Source: Actinomycetota bacterium
GTDB taxonomy: Bacteria > Actinomycetota > Actinomycetes > Nanopelagicales > Nanopelagicaceae
DNA length: 27,963 bases
NCBI GenBank assembly: GCA_947381255.1
Contig: CANCUC010000001.1
Span: forward strand, 1-27,963
Reading direction: 5' to 3'
Part shown: in pieces, positions 14,916 to 23,224 of the stretch
Position numbering within the stretch: the first letter of the stretch is position 1
Layout of the letters: every line of letters begins with the position of its first letter
Made by a program: the position numbers and the translations under genes
The notes under the pieces: model-generated
The model's input: only the letters and a program-made list of their open reading frames with translations
What the model was told of the DNA's origin: nothing
Databases searched by the model: none

Positions 14916-15542
14916 ATGGCTCGTTATACCGGAGCAGATTGCAAGCGCTGCCGTCGCGAAAAAGTAAAGCTCTTTCTTAAGGGCTCAAAGTGCGATGGTC
15001 CAAAGTGTCCTATTGAGTCACGCCCATATCCACCAGGACAACATGGTCGTGGCCGTTCCAAGGAATCAGAGTACCTAGGTCAGCTTCGTGAGAAGCAAAA
15101 GTGCGCACGTATGTACGGCGTCCTAGAGAAGCAGTTCCGTGGATATTACGAAGAGGCAAACCGTCTTCAAGGTAAGACCGGTGACAACCTTTTGATCATT
15201 CTCGAGACCCGTTTGGATAACGTAGTTTTCCGTGCCGGTTTCGCTAAGAGTCGCGATATGGCTCGCCAGCTAGTTCGTCACGGACATTTCTTGGTAAACG
15301 GCAAGAAGGTCAACATTCCTTCATTCCGCGTTACTCCTATGGATGTCATTGATGTAGTTCCTGGTTCATTGGATACAACCCCATTCATCGTCGCTAGCGC
15401 CGAGTTGGGTGAGAAGTCAGTTCCTGCGTGGATGGAAGTTGTTGGAGCGAAGATGCGAATCATCGTTCACGCAAACCCAACCCGCACAATCATTGATACT
15501 CAAATCCAAGAGCAACTTATCGTTGAGCTCTACAGCAAGTAA
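14916..15542 (+). CDS. rpsD: 30S ribosomal protein S4, zinc-containing form
   Basis: S4 nucleates 30S assembly and represses the alpha operon in several bacteria. The product has 208 residues. Near the N-terminus Cys9, Cys12, Cys26 and Cys31 form a zinc site. An S4-type RNA-binding domain lies in the middle (RLDNVVFRAGFAKSRDMARQLVRHGHFLVNGKKVNIPS). The C-terminus IQEQLIVELYSK is conserved. S4 is a natural candidate ligand of the cloverleaf before rpsM, by analogy to E. coli only. Confidence 0.98.
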   Translation: MARYTGADCKRCRREKVKLFLKGSKCDGPKCPIESRPYPPGQHGRGRSKESEYLGQLREKQKCARMYGVLEKQFRGYYEEANRLQGKTGDNLLIILETRLDNVVFRAGFAKSRDMARQLVRHGHFLVNGKKVNIPSFRVTPMDVIDVVPGSLDTTPFIVASAELGEKSVPAWMEVVGAKMRIIVHANPTRTIIDTQIQEQLIVELYSK

Positions 15543-15557
15543 TAACTAGGCAGTACT

Positions 15558-15584
15558 CGAAAAGTAGTTATCCGAAAAGTAGTT
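15558..15584 (+). repeat. Two direct copies of a 12-mer before rpoA
   Basis: CGAAAAGTAGTT occurs at 15558-15569 and again at 15573-15584, a 15-base period in the rpsD-rpoA gap. A TAACTA/TAGTTA inverted pair (15543-15548 and 15565-15570) overlaps the first copy. Such spaced repeats could be protein or RNA recognition sites; the function is unknown. Confidence 0.6.
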
Positions 15585-15592
15585 TCATTGCA

Positions 15593-15614
15593 GGAGATCA
15601 AATAGTGGATCTCC
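15593..15614 (+). promoter_or_regulatory. Hairpin upstream of rpoA
   Basis: GGAGATC (15593-15599) pairs perfectly with GATCTCC (15608-15614) around an 8-nt loop. It ends 9 bases before the rpoA ribosome-binding site GGAGG (15624-15628). There is no U-run, so a role in translation, mRNA processing or attenuation is more likely than simple termination. Confidence 0.5.
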
Positions 15615-15634
15615 CCGACGTACGGAGGAAATAA

Positions 15635-16654
15635 GTGCTCATTGCACAACGCCCTATCCTCACTGAGGCAGCCGATCCAGACAATGCGTTTCGTTCAAGA
15701 TTCATCATTGAACCGCTAGAGCCAGGCTTTGGTTATACCCTCGGTAATTCTTTACGCCGCACCCTCTTGTCATCGATCCCTGGAGCAGCAGTAACCAGCG
15801 TTCGCGTCAACGGAGCGTTGCACGAGTTCACAACTCTTGAAGGTGTTAAGGAAGATCTCACAGAGATCGTCTTGAACATCAAGAACCTAGTGCTCTCATC
15901 AGATAATGATGAGCCTTCACTTCTCTACATTCGCAAGAATGGCGAGGGTGTTGTCACAGGTGCAGATATTGCAACTCCTGCTGGCGTAACTGTTCATAAC
16001 CCAGAGCTTCATATCGCAACCCTTAACTCAAAGGCTAAGTTCGAAGTCGAACTCACCGTTGAGCGTGGTCGTGGATATGTAACTGCAGTTGCTAACAAGG
16101 CAGCCGGCGGAGAGATTGGTCGCATTCCTGTTGACTCAATCTATTCACCAGTGTTGCGCGTGACCTACAAGGTCGAAGCAACTCGTGTTGAACAACGCAC
16201 TGACTTTGACCGTTTGATCGTCGATGTTGAGACCAAGCCATCAATGAACCCTGGAGATGCAATGGCATCTGCTGGAAAGACATTGGTTGAGCTCTTCGGA
16301 CTTGCTCGCGAATTGAACGTCAACGCTGAAGGTATCGAAATGGGACCTTCTGTCCAAGATGCTGCGCTCGCTGCAGATCTCGCTCTTCCAATCGAAGATC
16401 TTGATCTCACCGTTCGCTCATATAACTGCCTCAAGCGCGAAGGTATTCATACCGTCGGTGAGCTTGTTGGCCGTTCAGAGGCAGATCTCCTCGATATCCG
16501 TAACTTCGGTTCAAAGTCGATCGATGAAGTGAAGGCAAAACTTCACAGCATGGGTCTACAACTGAAGGACAGCCCAATCGGATTTGATCCAACCAAACAC
16601 CACAACTACGGAACTGAAGTCGACGAAGATCTCGTCGAGTCAGAGCAGCTCTAG
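15635..16654 (+). CDS. rpoA: DNA-directed RNA polymerase subunit alpha
   Basis: The alpha subunit is the assembly platform of RNA polymerase and contacts UP elements and activators. The product has 339 residues. The N-terminal dimerisation domain (to about residue 230) includes FIIEPLEPGFGYTLGNSLRRTLLSSIPGAAV. A short linker leads to the C-terminal domain with LTVRSYNCLKREGIHTVGELVGRSEADLLDIRNFG. The tail is acidic. GTG 15635 is supported by GGAGG 6 bases upstream. The 92-base gap before it holds direct repeats and a hairpin. Confidence 0.98.
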   Translation: MLIAQRPILTEAADPDNAFRSRFIIEPLEPGFGYTLGNSLRRTLLSSIPGAAVTSVRVNGALHEFTTLEGVKEDLTEIVLNIKNLVLSSDNDEPSLLYIRKNGEGVVTGADIATPAGVTVHNPELHIATLNSKAKFEVELTVERGRGYVTAVANKAAGGEIGRIPVDSIYSPVLRVTYKVEATRVEQRTDFDRLIVDVETKPSMNPGDAMASAGKTLVELFGLARELNVNAEGIEMGPSVQDAALAADLALPIEDLDLTVRSYNCLKREGIHTVGELVGRSEADLLDIRNFGSKSIDEVKAKLHSMGLQLKDSPIGFDPTKHHNYGTEVDEDLVESEQL

Positions 16655-16663
16655 GAGAACGCC

Positions 16664-17020
16664 ATGCCAACACCAAGTAGAGGACCACGCCTCGGAAGCG
16701 GTCCAGCACACGAGAGACTGTTGCTAGGCACTCTTGCAGAGCAACTCTTTGAACACGGCAAGATCAAGACCACTGAGGCAAAGGCCAAGCGCCTTCGTCC
16801 ATTGGCTGAAAAGTTGATCACTGCTGCAAAAGAGGGCGATCTAGCAGCTCGTCGTCGCGTCATGGAGACAATCCAGAACAAGAGCGTTGTACACACACTC
16901 TTCACTGAGATTGCACCTCGTTTCGCTACACGTCCTGGTGGTTACACCCGCATTACAAAGGTTGGTCCACGCAACGGTGACAATGCCCCAATGGCAGTCA
17001 TCGAACTCGTTAACGACTAA
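16664..17020 (+). CDS. rplQ: 50S ribosomal protein L17
   Basis: L17 lies near the exit tunnel on the solvent side of the 50S. The product has 118 residues. It starts MPTPSRGPRLGSGPAHERLLLGTLAEQLFEHGKIKTTEAKAKRLRP, which is strongly conserved, and ends NAPMAVIELVND. TAGGAG precedes the ATG by about 7 bases. It ends the alpha cluster; a strong terminator-like hairpin begins 33 bases after its stop, inside the apparent start of truA. Confidence 0.97.
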   Translation: MPTPSRGPRLGSGPAHERLLLGTLAEQLFEHGKIKTTEAKAKRLRPLAEKLITAAKEGDLAARRRVMETIQNKSVVHTLFTEIAPRFATRPGGYTRITKVGPRNGDNAPMAVIELVND

Positions 17021-17046
17021 TCACCCGTACGAACCAATAAAAGTTC

Positions 17047-17913
17047 ATGATTGAACCCGCTCTCAATCCCGAGAGCGGGTTTCGTCGTTTGCGGATTGAT
17101 TTAGCTTACGACGGCACCAACTTTGCAGGATGGGCTAAACAGCCCGATCAACGCACTCTGCAAGGCGCACTTGAAGATGCGCTGGCCAAGATACTTCGCA
17201 CTCCGATCAACACCGTTGTTGCGGGTAGAACTGATGCCGGTGTCCATGCCACTGGCCAAGTGGCGCATGCAGATATTCCAGATGATGCCCCGAATTCTCG
17301 CTATCGCCCCGATGAAGATATCTGGGATTTGGCGCACTTTAAATTTAGGCTCAATCAGATATTGGAAGAGGACTTTCGAGTCTTAGATCTCACCTTCGCT
17401 CCGGTCAATTTCGATGCCCGCTTCACCGCTTCATCACGCCACTATCGATACAAGTTGCTTGACGGAAATCAAGATCTGCCACCACTTCAAAGAATCGACG
17501 CCGCAACCTGGTTTCGCCCCTTAGATGTTGAAGTGATGAACCGGGCCAGCCAACCTCTCCTTGGAAAACACGATTTCTTGACCTTCTGCCGTTATCGCGA
17601 GGGCGCTACATCCCTTCGAACTCTGCTCGAATTTTCTTGGAGTCGGGACTCCGATGGCTTTGTGATCTGTGATGTCGCGGCCGACGGTTTTGGCTGGAAC
17701 ATGGTTCGAAATTTGGTCGGTGCTGCGGTCTGTGTGGGAGAGGGACGGTTTGCCGAGGGTTGGATGGTGGAGATTTTGGAGGCAAAAGCCCGGGTCTCAG
17801 ATTCTTATGTCTTCCCAGCGAGAGGTCTGACTTTGCGCCAGGTGGAGTATCCAGATGCCTCAAAGTTGGCTGAAATCAGGCTTTCTGACTTCCTTGCCGA
17901 ACCCTCATTTTGA
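17047..17913 (+). CDS. truA: tRNA pseudouridine(38-40) synthase TruA
   Basis: TruA isomerises uridines 38-40 in the anticodon arm of tRNAs. The product has up to 288 residues. The catalytic aspartate is Asp63 in AGRTDAGVHATGQVAH. LRIDLAYDGTNFAGWAKQP is the usual family N-terminus, and DGFGWNMVRNLVGA is the conserved C-terminal segment. The start is uncertain: ATG 17047 adds about 14 residues before the normal start and covers a hairpin; TTG 17089 would give MRIDLAYDG and fit the family better, but its ribosome-binding site would lie in the hairpin. Confidence 0.93.
   Translation: MIEPALNPESGFRRLRIDLAYDGTNFAGWAKQPDQRTLQGALEDALAKILRTPINTVVAGRTDAGVHATGQVAHADIPDDAPNSRYRPDEDIWDLAHFKFRLNQILEEDFRVLDLTFAPVNFDARFTASSRHYRYKLLDGNQDLPPLQRIDAATWFRPLDVEVMNRASQPLLGKHDFLTFCRYREGATSLRTLLEFSWSRDSDGFVICDVAADGFGWNMVRNLVGAAVCVGEGRFAEGWMVEILEAKARVSDSYVFPARGLTLRQVEYPDASKLAEIRLSDFLAEPSF
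17053..17090 (+). terminator. Terminator-like hairpin overlapping the truA start
   Basis: AACCCGCTCTC (17054-17064) and GAGAGCGGGTT (17071-17081) form a perfect 11-bp stem around AATCCC, extendable by a G-U pair (17053/17082). TCGTCGTTT follows. It has the shape of an rplQ terminator but lies after ATG 17047 of truA, within what would be codons 3-12. Confidence 0.65.
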
Positions 17914-18034
17914 CCCCACAGCCCTCGAGAAGGTAACCTGCTCCTCTGCCTGTGTGCTGGAATCAGCTCGCGGCCGATCCGCAGAGCACCAAGCTTTGTT
18001 GTTTTAAACAAGAATAGAAAGAGGGAGAGACCTC
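17914..18034 (+). promoter_or_regulatory. Structured leader region upstream of rplM
   Basis: This 121-base gap contains CTCTGC (17944-17949) pairing with GCAGAG (17981-17986), enclosing a small hairpin GCTG/CAGC (17956-17967, GAAT loop). An A/T-rich stretch then leads to the ribosome-binding site GAGGGAGAG about 8-16 bases before the GTG. Autogenous leaders before rplM are known in some bacteria; whether this one belongs to a known class is untested. Confidence 0.4.
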
Positions 18035-18490
18035 GTGCGCACATTTACACCGAAAGCTGGTGATGTCACCCGCAAGTGGCATGTCATCGACGCTGAAGGA
18101 GTTGTCCTTGGTCGTCTAGCTAGCCATGCAGCTGTCCTTCTTCGCGGAAAGCATAAGACCACCTTCGCTCCACACATTGACATGGGTGACTTCGTCATCG
18201 TTATCAATGCCGAGAAGGTTGTTCTTACAGGACAAAAGGCTGGCAAGAAGTTTGCTCACCATCACTCAGGTTATCCAGGTGGTATGACTTCTGTCGTCTA
18301 CTCAGATTTGATTAACCAAGATCCAACTCGCGTGATCGAGAAGGCAATCCTTGGAATGATTCCTAAGAACAAGTTGGGTCGCGCTGTTGGTTCAAAGCTC
18401 AAGGTCTACGCAGGTCCTTCGCACCCACATGCTGCGCAGAACCCAACACCATTTGAATTTACTCAAGTTTCACAAATCGTGAAGAAGTAG
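18035..18490 (+). CDS. rplM: 50S ribosomal protein L13
   Basis: L13 is an early-assembly 50S protein. The product has 151 residues: MRTFTPKAGDVTRKWHVIDAEGVVLGRLAS at the start, then LLRGKHKTTFAPHIDMGDFVIVINAEKV, and VEKAILGMIPKNKLGR-like ViekAILGMIPKNKLGR further on. It starts with GTG 18035. rpsI begins 9 bases after its stop, and the pair is universally co-transcribed. Confidence 0.97.
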   Translation: MRTFTPKAGDVTRKWHVIDAEGVVLGRLASHAAVLLRGKHKTTFAPHIDMGDFVIVINAEKVVLTGQKAGKKFAHHHSGYPGGMTSVVYSDLINQDPTRVIEKAILGMIPKNKLGRAVGSKLKVYAGPSHPHAAQNPTPFEFTQVSQIVKK

Positions 18491-18499
18491 GGGATAGAC

Positions 18500-18985
18500 A
18501 TGTCAGATTTCGATCCAGCAATCGATGCAGAAGAAGAAGTTCTTACTTCATACACATCTTCAACTCCAGCTGCTTCAACAAACCGTCCAGCAATTAAAGC
18601 TCCAGGAGGCGGCACCGGTCGTCGTAAGGAAGCTGTTGCTCGCGTGCGCTTAACACCTGGTTCAGGTAAGTGGATTGTTAACGGAAAGGCACTTGATGTG
18701 TACTTCCCTAACAAGGTTCACCAACAACTCGTTTCTGAACCTTTCCGCACAGTCGGTGCAGAGAATCAATACGATGTAATTGCTCGCATCAATGGCGGCG
18801 GAACTTCTGGCCAAGCTGGTGCACTTCGTCTTGGTGTTGCACGTGCACTTAATGAGATTGATCGCGATGCAAATCGTCCAGCACTTAAGAAGGCTGGCTT
18901 CCTTACTCGTGACCCTCGCGTCATCGAGCGTAAGAAGTACGGTCTGAAGAAGGCTCGTAAGCGTTCTCAATACAGCAAGCGTTAA
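18500..18985 (+). CDS. rpsI: 30S ribosomal protein S9
   Basis: S9 is in the 30S head, with a C-terminal tail that touches the P-site tRNA anticodon. The product has 161 residues. The first 35 or so are an acidic and Ser/Thr-rich extension typical of actinobacterial S9. The core starts GTGRRKEAVARVRLTPGSGKW. The C-terminus KARKRSQYSKR is the invariant tRNA-contacting tail. AGGGGATAG lies before the ATG. Confidence 0.97.
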   Translation: MSDFDPAIDAEEEVLTSYTSSTPAASTNRPAIKAPGGGTGRRKEAVARVRLTPGSGKWIVNGKALDVYFPNKVHQQLVSEPFRTVGAENQYDVIARINGGGTSGQAGALRLGVARALNEIDRDANRPALKKAGFLTRDPRVIERKKYGLKKARKRSQYSKR

Positions 18986-19013
18986 TTTTTCTATTACGCG
19001 ATTGCTTTATTAA

Positions 19014-20354
19014 ATGGCGCTCTTTGGCACCGATGGTGTTAGAGGTCTAGCTAACGGATTCTTAACAGCTGAACTTGCTGTTGATCTCTCTATTGCTGCA
19101 GCCCATATCTTGGGTGAACTTGGCGCATTCGAAGGTCATCGCCCCAAAGCCATTGTTGGTCAAGACTCTCGAGCATCTGGAGATTTTCTTGAAGCAGCGG
19201 TCGTTGCTGGTTTAGCCAGTGCCGGCGTCGATGTTTATAGAGTCGGAGTTCTTCCAACTCCCGCAATTGCGCACCTCGTTGCCGACAGTGGAGCAGATCT
19301 TGGCGTAATGATTAGCGCCTCTCACAACCCAATGCCGGATAACGGAATTAAATTCTTCGCAAAGGGCGGCGGAAAACTCGATGATGCCTTAGAGGCAGCG
19401 ATTGAAAAGCACATGGGGGAGAGCTGGCAACGTCCCACCGGACGAAATGTCGGGCGAGTAATTAACGATGACTCTGCTGCAGAGCGCTACATATTTCACT
19501 TATTAAATACACTCACCACAAATCTTTCAGGACTCAAAGTCGTCGTGGATTGTGCAAATGGCGCCTCATCTCGAGTTGCTCCAAAGACCTACTCCAGAGC
19601 TGGCGCTGAGGTAATCGCAATATCAAATGAGCCAAATGGCTGGAACATTAATGAAGGTTGTGGCTCGACCCATTTAGCAAATATCAAGGCGAAGGTTCTA
19701 GAAACCGGTGCCGACCTAGGCATCGCCCACGACGGTGACGCCGATCGTTGCTTAGCGATTGATAGCGAAGGTAATGAGATTGATGGCGATTTCATCATGG
19801 CAATCTTGGCTGCTGATTGGCAGAGTCGTGGCCTATTAACTCACGAAACAATTGTTGGCACGGTCATGAGCAACTTGGGTTTCTTTAAGGCGATGGAAAA
19901 TCTCGATATCAATGTTGAGATTACTGCAGTCGGTGATCGTTACGTTCTCGAAAAGATGATTTCAGATGGATTCGTCCTTGGTGGCGAACAATCTGGCCAC
20001 ATCATCATGCGCCACTATGCAAACACTGGTGATGGATTGCTAACCGCCCTGCATTTGATGCAAGCCGTTAAATCTTCTGGGAAATCACTCGCTGAACTCG
20101 CCTCAATCATGAAGCGCTTTCCGCAAGAGCTCGTTAATGTGAAGAACGTCGATAAAGAAAAATTATCGACATCCATTACCTTGAAAAATGAGATTGAAGC
20201 GAAGCAGAAGGCCCTGGGTTCTGCGGGACGAATCTTGGTACGCGCATCAGGCACTGAAAGCTTGGTTCGCGTGATGGTTGAGGCTCAAAGCGCCGCGACC
20301 GCAAGAGAGATAGCCGAAGATTTAGCCGCTCTAGTAAGATTAGAACTCTCATAA
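19014..20354 (+). CDS. glmM: Phosphoglucosamine mutase
   Basis: GlmM converts glucosamine-6-phosphate to glucosamine-1-phosphate on the way to UDP-GlcNAc for peptidoglycan. The product has 446 residues, the usual length. The phosphoserine is Ser103 in ISASHNP, the metal-binding loop is DGDAD (240-244), and the phosphate-binding RASGTE lies near the C-terminus. The start MALFGTDGVRG is family-typical; the 28-base T-rich gap before it lacks a clear ribosome-binding site. It is followed by glmS, which supplies its substrate. Confidence 0.98.
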   Translation: MALFGTDGVRGLANGFLTAELAVDLSIAAAHILGELGAFEGHRPKAIVGQDSRASGDFLEAAVVAGLASAGVDVYRVGVLPTPAIAHLVADSGADLGVMISASHNPMPDNGIKFFAKGGGKLDDALEAAIEKHMGESWQRPTGRNVGRVINDDSAAERYIFHLLNTLTTNLSGLKVVVDCANGASSRVAPKTYSRAGAEVIAISNEPNGWNINEGCGSTHLANIKAKVLETGADLGIAHDGDADRCLAIDSEGNEIDGDFIMAILAADWQSRGLLTHETIVGTVMSNLGFFKAMENLDINVEITAVGDRYVLEKMISDGFVLGGEQSGHIIMRHYANTGDGLLTALHLMQAVKSSGKSLAELASIMKRFPQELVNVKNVDKEKLSTSITLKNEIEAKQKALGSAGRILVRASGTESLVRVMVEAQSAATAREIAEDLAALVRLELS

Positions 20355-20386
20355 CCACTGCTTAAAGCATCAAAGGAGAAGACGCC

Positions 20387-22207
20387 ATGTGTGGCATTGT
20401 CGGATATACCGGTAAGGCCTTGGCACTCTCACCAGTCCTTGAAGGACTTCGCCGTCTGGAATATCGCGGATATGACTCAGCAGGAATTGCCCTTGTAGTT
20501 ACAGAAGGCGGTCCACTCTGGGTTGAAAAGCGCGCGGGTAAACTTTCAAATCTTGAATCAACTCTTGGTGCCACAAATCCTGATGCCAACTCCGGAATCG
20601 GACACACTCGTTGGGCAACCCACGGAGGTCCCACAGATCTCAATGCCCACCCTCATTTAGATAATGATGGAAAGTTAGCCTTGATTCACAACGGAATTAT
20701 TGAAAATTACGTCGAACTCCGTGAGCTACTTGAAGCTCGTGGCCATATCTTTAAATCTGAAACAGATACCGAATCGGTAGTTCACCTGCTGAGTGATGCT
20801 CGCAAGAGCCACGGTGGAGATCTTGCCGCTGCGATGCGCGAAGTTTGCGCGCAACTGCGCGGATCGTTCACCTTGCTTGCAATTCATAGCGATGAGCCTG
20901 GTCGAATTGTTGGAGCAAGGCGTAACTCTCCGCTCGTAGTTGGAGTGGGGGATGGCGAAAACTTCCTGGCATCAGATGTCGCCGCATTCATTGCGCATAC
21001 CAAACACGCTTTGGAGCTCGGACAAGATGAGGTTGTCGATATCACGGCAACAACCATCACAGTCACAGATTTAGCAGGAAATGTTTTAACACCTCGTGAA
21101 TTTGAAATCATGTGGGATGCATCAGCCGCGGAGCGTGGTGGGTACCCACACTTCATGCTCAAAGAGATCTATGAGCAACCGAAGGCAATCGCCGATACTT
21201 TGATCGGACGAACTGCCGGCCTGAGTGCCGAGATAATCGGTGGTATTGATCTAGAAGGTATTTCAAAGGTAGTCATCATCGCCTGCGGTACCGCTTATCA
21301 CGCTGGCTTGGTTGGCAAGTATGCAATTGAAAAGTGGGCGAACGTTCCAGTCGATGTAGAGCTCGCCTCTGAGTATCGATACCGTGAACCATCTGTTGAT
21401 GCCTCAACCTTGGTAATTCCTATCTCGCAATCGGGTGAGACGATGGATACCTTGATGGCGATGCGTTATGCCAGATCACATGGCGCCCGGGTCTTTGCAG
21501 TTTGTAACACCAACGGATCCACAATCCCGCGCGAATCAGATGCCGTTCTTTATACCCATGCTGGCCCTGAGATTGCCGTGGCTTCAACTAAGGCTTTTGC
21601 GACCCAATTGATCGCGATGTATTTGATTGCGCTTCACCTCGGCCGCGTCCGCGGAGCAATCACAGAGGAGTTTTACGCAGAGATTGGCGCTGAGATTGCC
21701 GACCTTCCAGATAAGGTCGAACAAGTACTTGAGACTGTTGAGCCTCTACGTGCCCTTACACGTGAATTTAAAGATTCTTCATCGGTGCTCTTCCTTGGTC
21801 GACATGTTGGATATCCAACTGCTCTAGAGGGTGCGCTAAAACTTAAAGAACTTGCCTACATGCACGCCGAGGGCTTTGCCGGTGGCGAGCTAAAGCACGG
21901 CCCAATCGCTCTTATTGATCAGGGCACTCCAGTCATAGCAATCATGCCAACTTCAAATAGCGCCCTTTACGAAAAGATGGCGAGCAACGTTCAAGAGGTG
22001 AAGGCTCGCGGCGCGGTCGTCATCGCAATCGGCGATGCTGATCTAGCAAGTGCTACTCACAATATTCGAATTCCAACTTCTCATGATTTCTTGCAACCAG
22101 TGTTGGCAGTAGTTCCACTTCAGGTAATTGCCTATGAGATGGCAGTTGCGCGTGGAAATGATGTCGACCAACCACGTAATTTGGCTAAATCGGTCACAGT
22201 CGAATGA
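20387..22207 (+). CDS. glmS: Glutamine-fructose-6-phosphate aminotransferase
   Basis: GlmS makes glucosamine-6-phosphate from fructose-6-phosphate and glutamine, the entry step to amino sugars. The product has 606 residues. Cys2 (MCGIVGY) is the glutaminase nucleophile. HTRWATHGGPTDLNAHPH marks the glutamine-binding part, and two SIS sugar-isomerase domains follow (CGTAYHAG; PISQSGETMDTL). The C-terminus DQPRNLAKSVTVE is conserved. AAAGGAGAAG precedes the ATG. The stop overlaps the next start (ATGA). No glmS ribozyme is apparent in the 32-base gap. Confidence 0.98.
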   Translation: MCGIVGYTGKALALSPVLEGLRRLEYRGYDSAGIALVVTEGGPLWVEKRAGKLSNLESTLGATNPDANSGIGHTRWATHGGPTDLNAHPHLDNDGKLALIHNGIIENYVELRELLEARGHIFKSETDTESVVHLLSDARKSHGGDLAAAMREVCAQLRGSFTLLAIHSDEPGRIVGARRNSPLVVGVGDGENFLASDVAAFIAHTKHALELGQDEVVDITATTITVTDLAGNVLTPREFEIMWDASAAERGGYPHFMLKEIYEQPKAIADTLIGRTAGLSAEIIGGIDLEGISKVVIIACGTAYHAGLVGKYAIEKWANVPVDVELASEYRYREPSVDASTLVIPISQSGETMDTLMAMRYARSHGARVFAVCNTNGSTIPRESDAVLYTHAGPEIAVASTKAFATQLIAMYLIALHLGRVRGAITEEFYAEIGAEIADLPDKVEQVLETVEPLRALTREFKDSSSVLFLGRHVGYPTALEGALKLKELAYMHAEGFAGGELKHGPIALIDQGTPVIAIMPTSNSALYEKMASNVQEVKARGAVVIAIGDADLASATHNIRIPTSHDFLQPVLAVVPLQVIAYEMAVARGNDVDQPRNLAKSVTVE

Positions 22208-22881
22208 TGTGGAGCTCGCTGGAAGTTCACCGCCGGCAGGAGCGTAACCGAGCAATACGAGTATCACTCGTCTTCTTTCTGGCTTTCTTAATTGTTACGG
22301 AGCAGGTGCTGACCAAGAGTTATCTCTATCGCTTAGACCATCGCATCAAATTGATTAAGCATCACACTTTCCGTGGATTATCGAGCCATTTTCTCCTAGC
22401 TCTCGATGATTTAGGTTTAAGAAGTCTTACAGCAACCTGCCTCTTGGTCACAGCAGTCCTACTGGCATACCGCTATCGCTCTTGGCGACCTATCAATTTT
22501 TCGCTAGCGGCTCTGATACTTCTTAATGGAGTAGTTGGTTTAGCAAAGATCTTCTTCGGTAGAAGTAAACCCCGGTTAAATATTGATATTTACCATAGCG
22601 GAATAGTTGGCTCCTACCCCTCCGGTCATTCATCCAACGCGCTCCTCACATGGGGCGCTCTGGCGTATCTCTTGTATCGCTACACCAAATATTGGTCCAC
22701 CAAATTATCACTCTTATATTTTCTGGTCGGCGCGGTCACAACAATTGTCTGTCTCGTATCGCTCATTCGAAACACCCATTGGCTTAGCGATTTAGTTGGT
22801 GGAGCCTTCCTTGGTGGATCTATATTGGTCTTTCTCATCGCGGCAGATCGCGCATGGCCTTCAGAGAGGCAGCCATCATGA
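22204..22881 (+). CDS. PAP2-family membrane phosphatase
   Basis: The 225-residue product carries the three PAP2 phosphatase motifs: KIFFGRSKPR (about 115-124), YPSGH (138-142) and RNTHWLSD (189-196). About five hydrophobic segments surround them. The family dephosphorylates lipid phosphates or pyrophosphates such as undecaprenyl pyrophosphate, phosphatidylglycerol phosphate or phosphatidate. The exact substrate is unknown, but the location between glmS and acpS/alr favours a cell-envelope lipid-carrier role. ATGA overlaps join it to glmS and to acpS; a second ATG at 22207 is an alternative start. Confidence 0.9.
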   Translation: MMWSSLEVHRRQERNRAIRVSLVFFLAFLIVTEQVLTKSYLYRLDHRIKLIKHHTFRGLSSHFLLALDDLGLRSLTATCLLVTAVLLAYRYRSWRPINFSLAALILLNGVVGLAKIFFGRSKPRLNIDIYHSGIVGSYPSGHSSNALLTWGALAYLLYRYTKYWSTKLSLLYFLVGAVTTIVCLVSLIRNTHWLSDLVGGAFLGGSILVFLIAADRAWPSERQPS

Positions 22882-23222
22882 TCGAAGGAATTGGAATCGA
22901 TGTAGTTGATATTGCCCGCTTTCAAGAATCTCTTGAGAGGACTCCCGGGATGAGGGAGAGGCTTTTTACTCCGAGCGAGGCCGCGCTCAAGGTCGCATCA
23001 TTGGCCGCCAGGTTCGCAGCGAAAGAGGCTTTGGTGAAGGCGCTTAATGCGAGAAATATCTTTTCGTGGCATGAAGTGGAAATCCGAAGTGAAGAATCCG
23101 GTAAGCCTTACTTTTACTTCTCTGGAGCCTTAGCTGAGCGGGTAGCAAACTTCACAGTTCACCTCACTATCTCCCATGATGCAGGAATCGCTTCTGCAAT
23201 GGTTGTAATCGAGGGAGCGTAG
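22878..23222 (+). CDS. acpS: Holo-[acyl-carrier-protein] synthase
   Basis: AcpS transfers the 4'-phosphopantetheine arm from coenzyme A to acyl carrier protein. ATG 22878 is used rather than 22854 because MIEGIGIDVVDIARF is the family N-terminus and it makes an ATGA overlap with the upstream gene. The product has 114 residues. Asp8 and Glu50 (RFAAKEALVKAL) are the magnesium-binding residues. The end of the protein, LTISHDAGIASAMVVIE, is also typical. alr starts 2 bases after the stop. Confidence 0.96.
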   Translation: MIEGIGIDVVDIARFQESLERTPGMRERLFTPSEAALKVASLAARFAAKEALVKALNARNIFSWHEVEIRSEESGKPYFYFSGALAERVANFTVHLTISHDAGIASAMVVIEGA

Positions 23223-23224
23223 AG

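Noticed and set aside
20355..20386. glmS ribozyme upstream of glmS
   Set aside because: The gap is only 32 bases and holds just the ribosome-binding site; a glmS ribozyme needs well over 100 bases.
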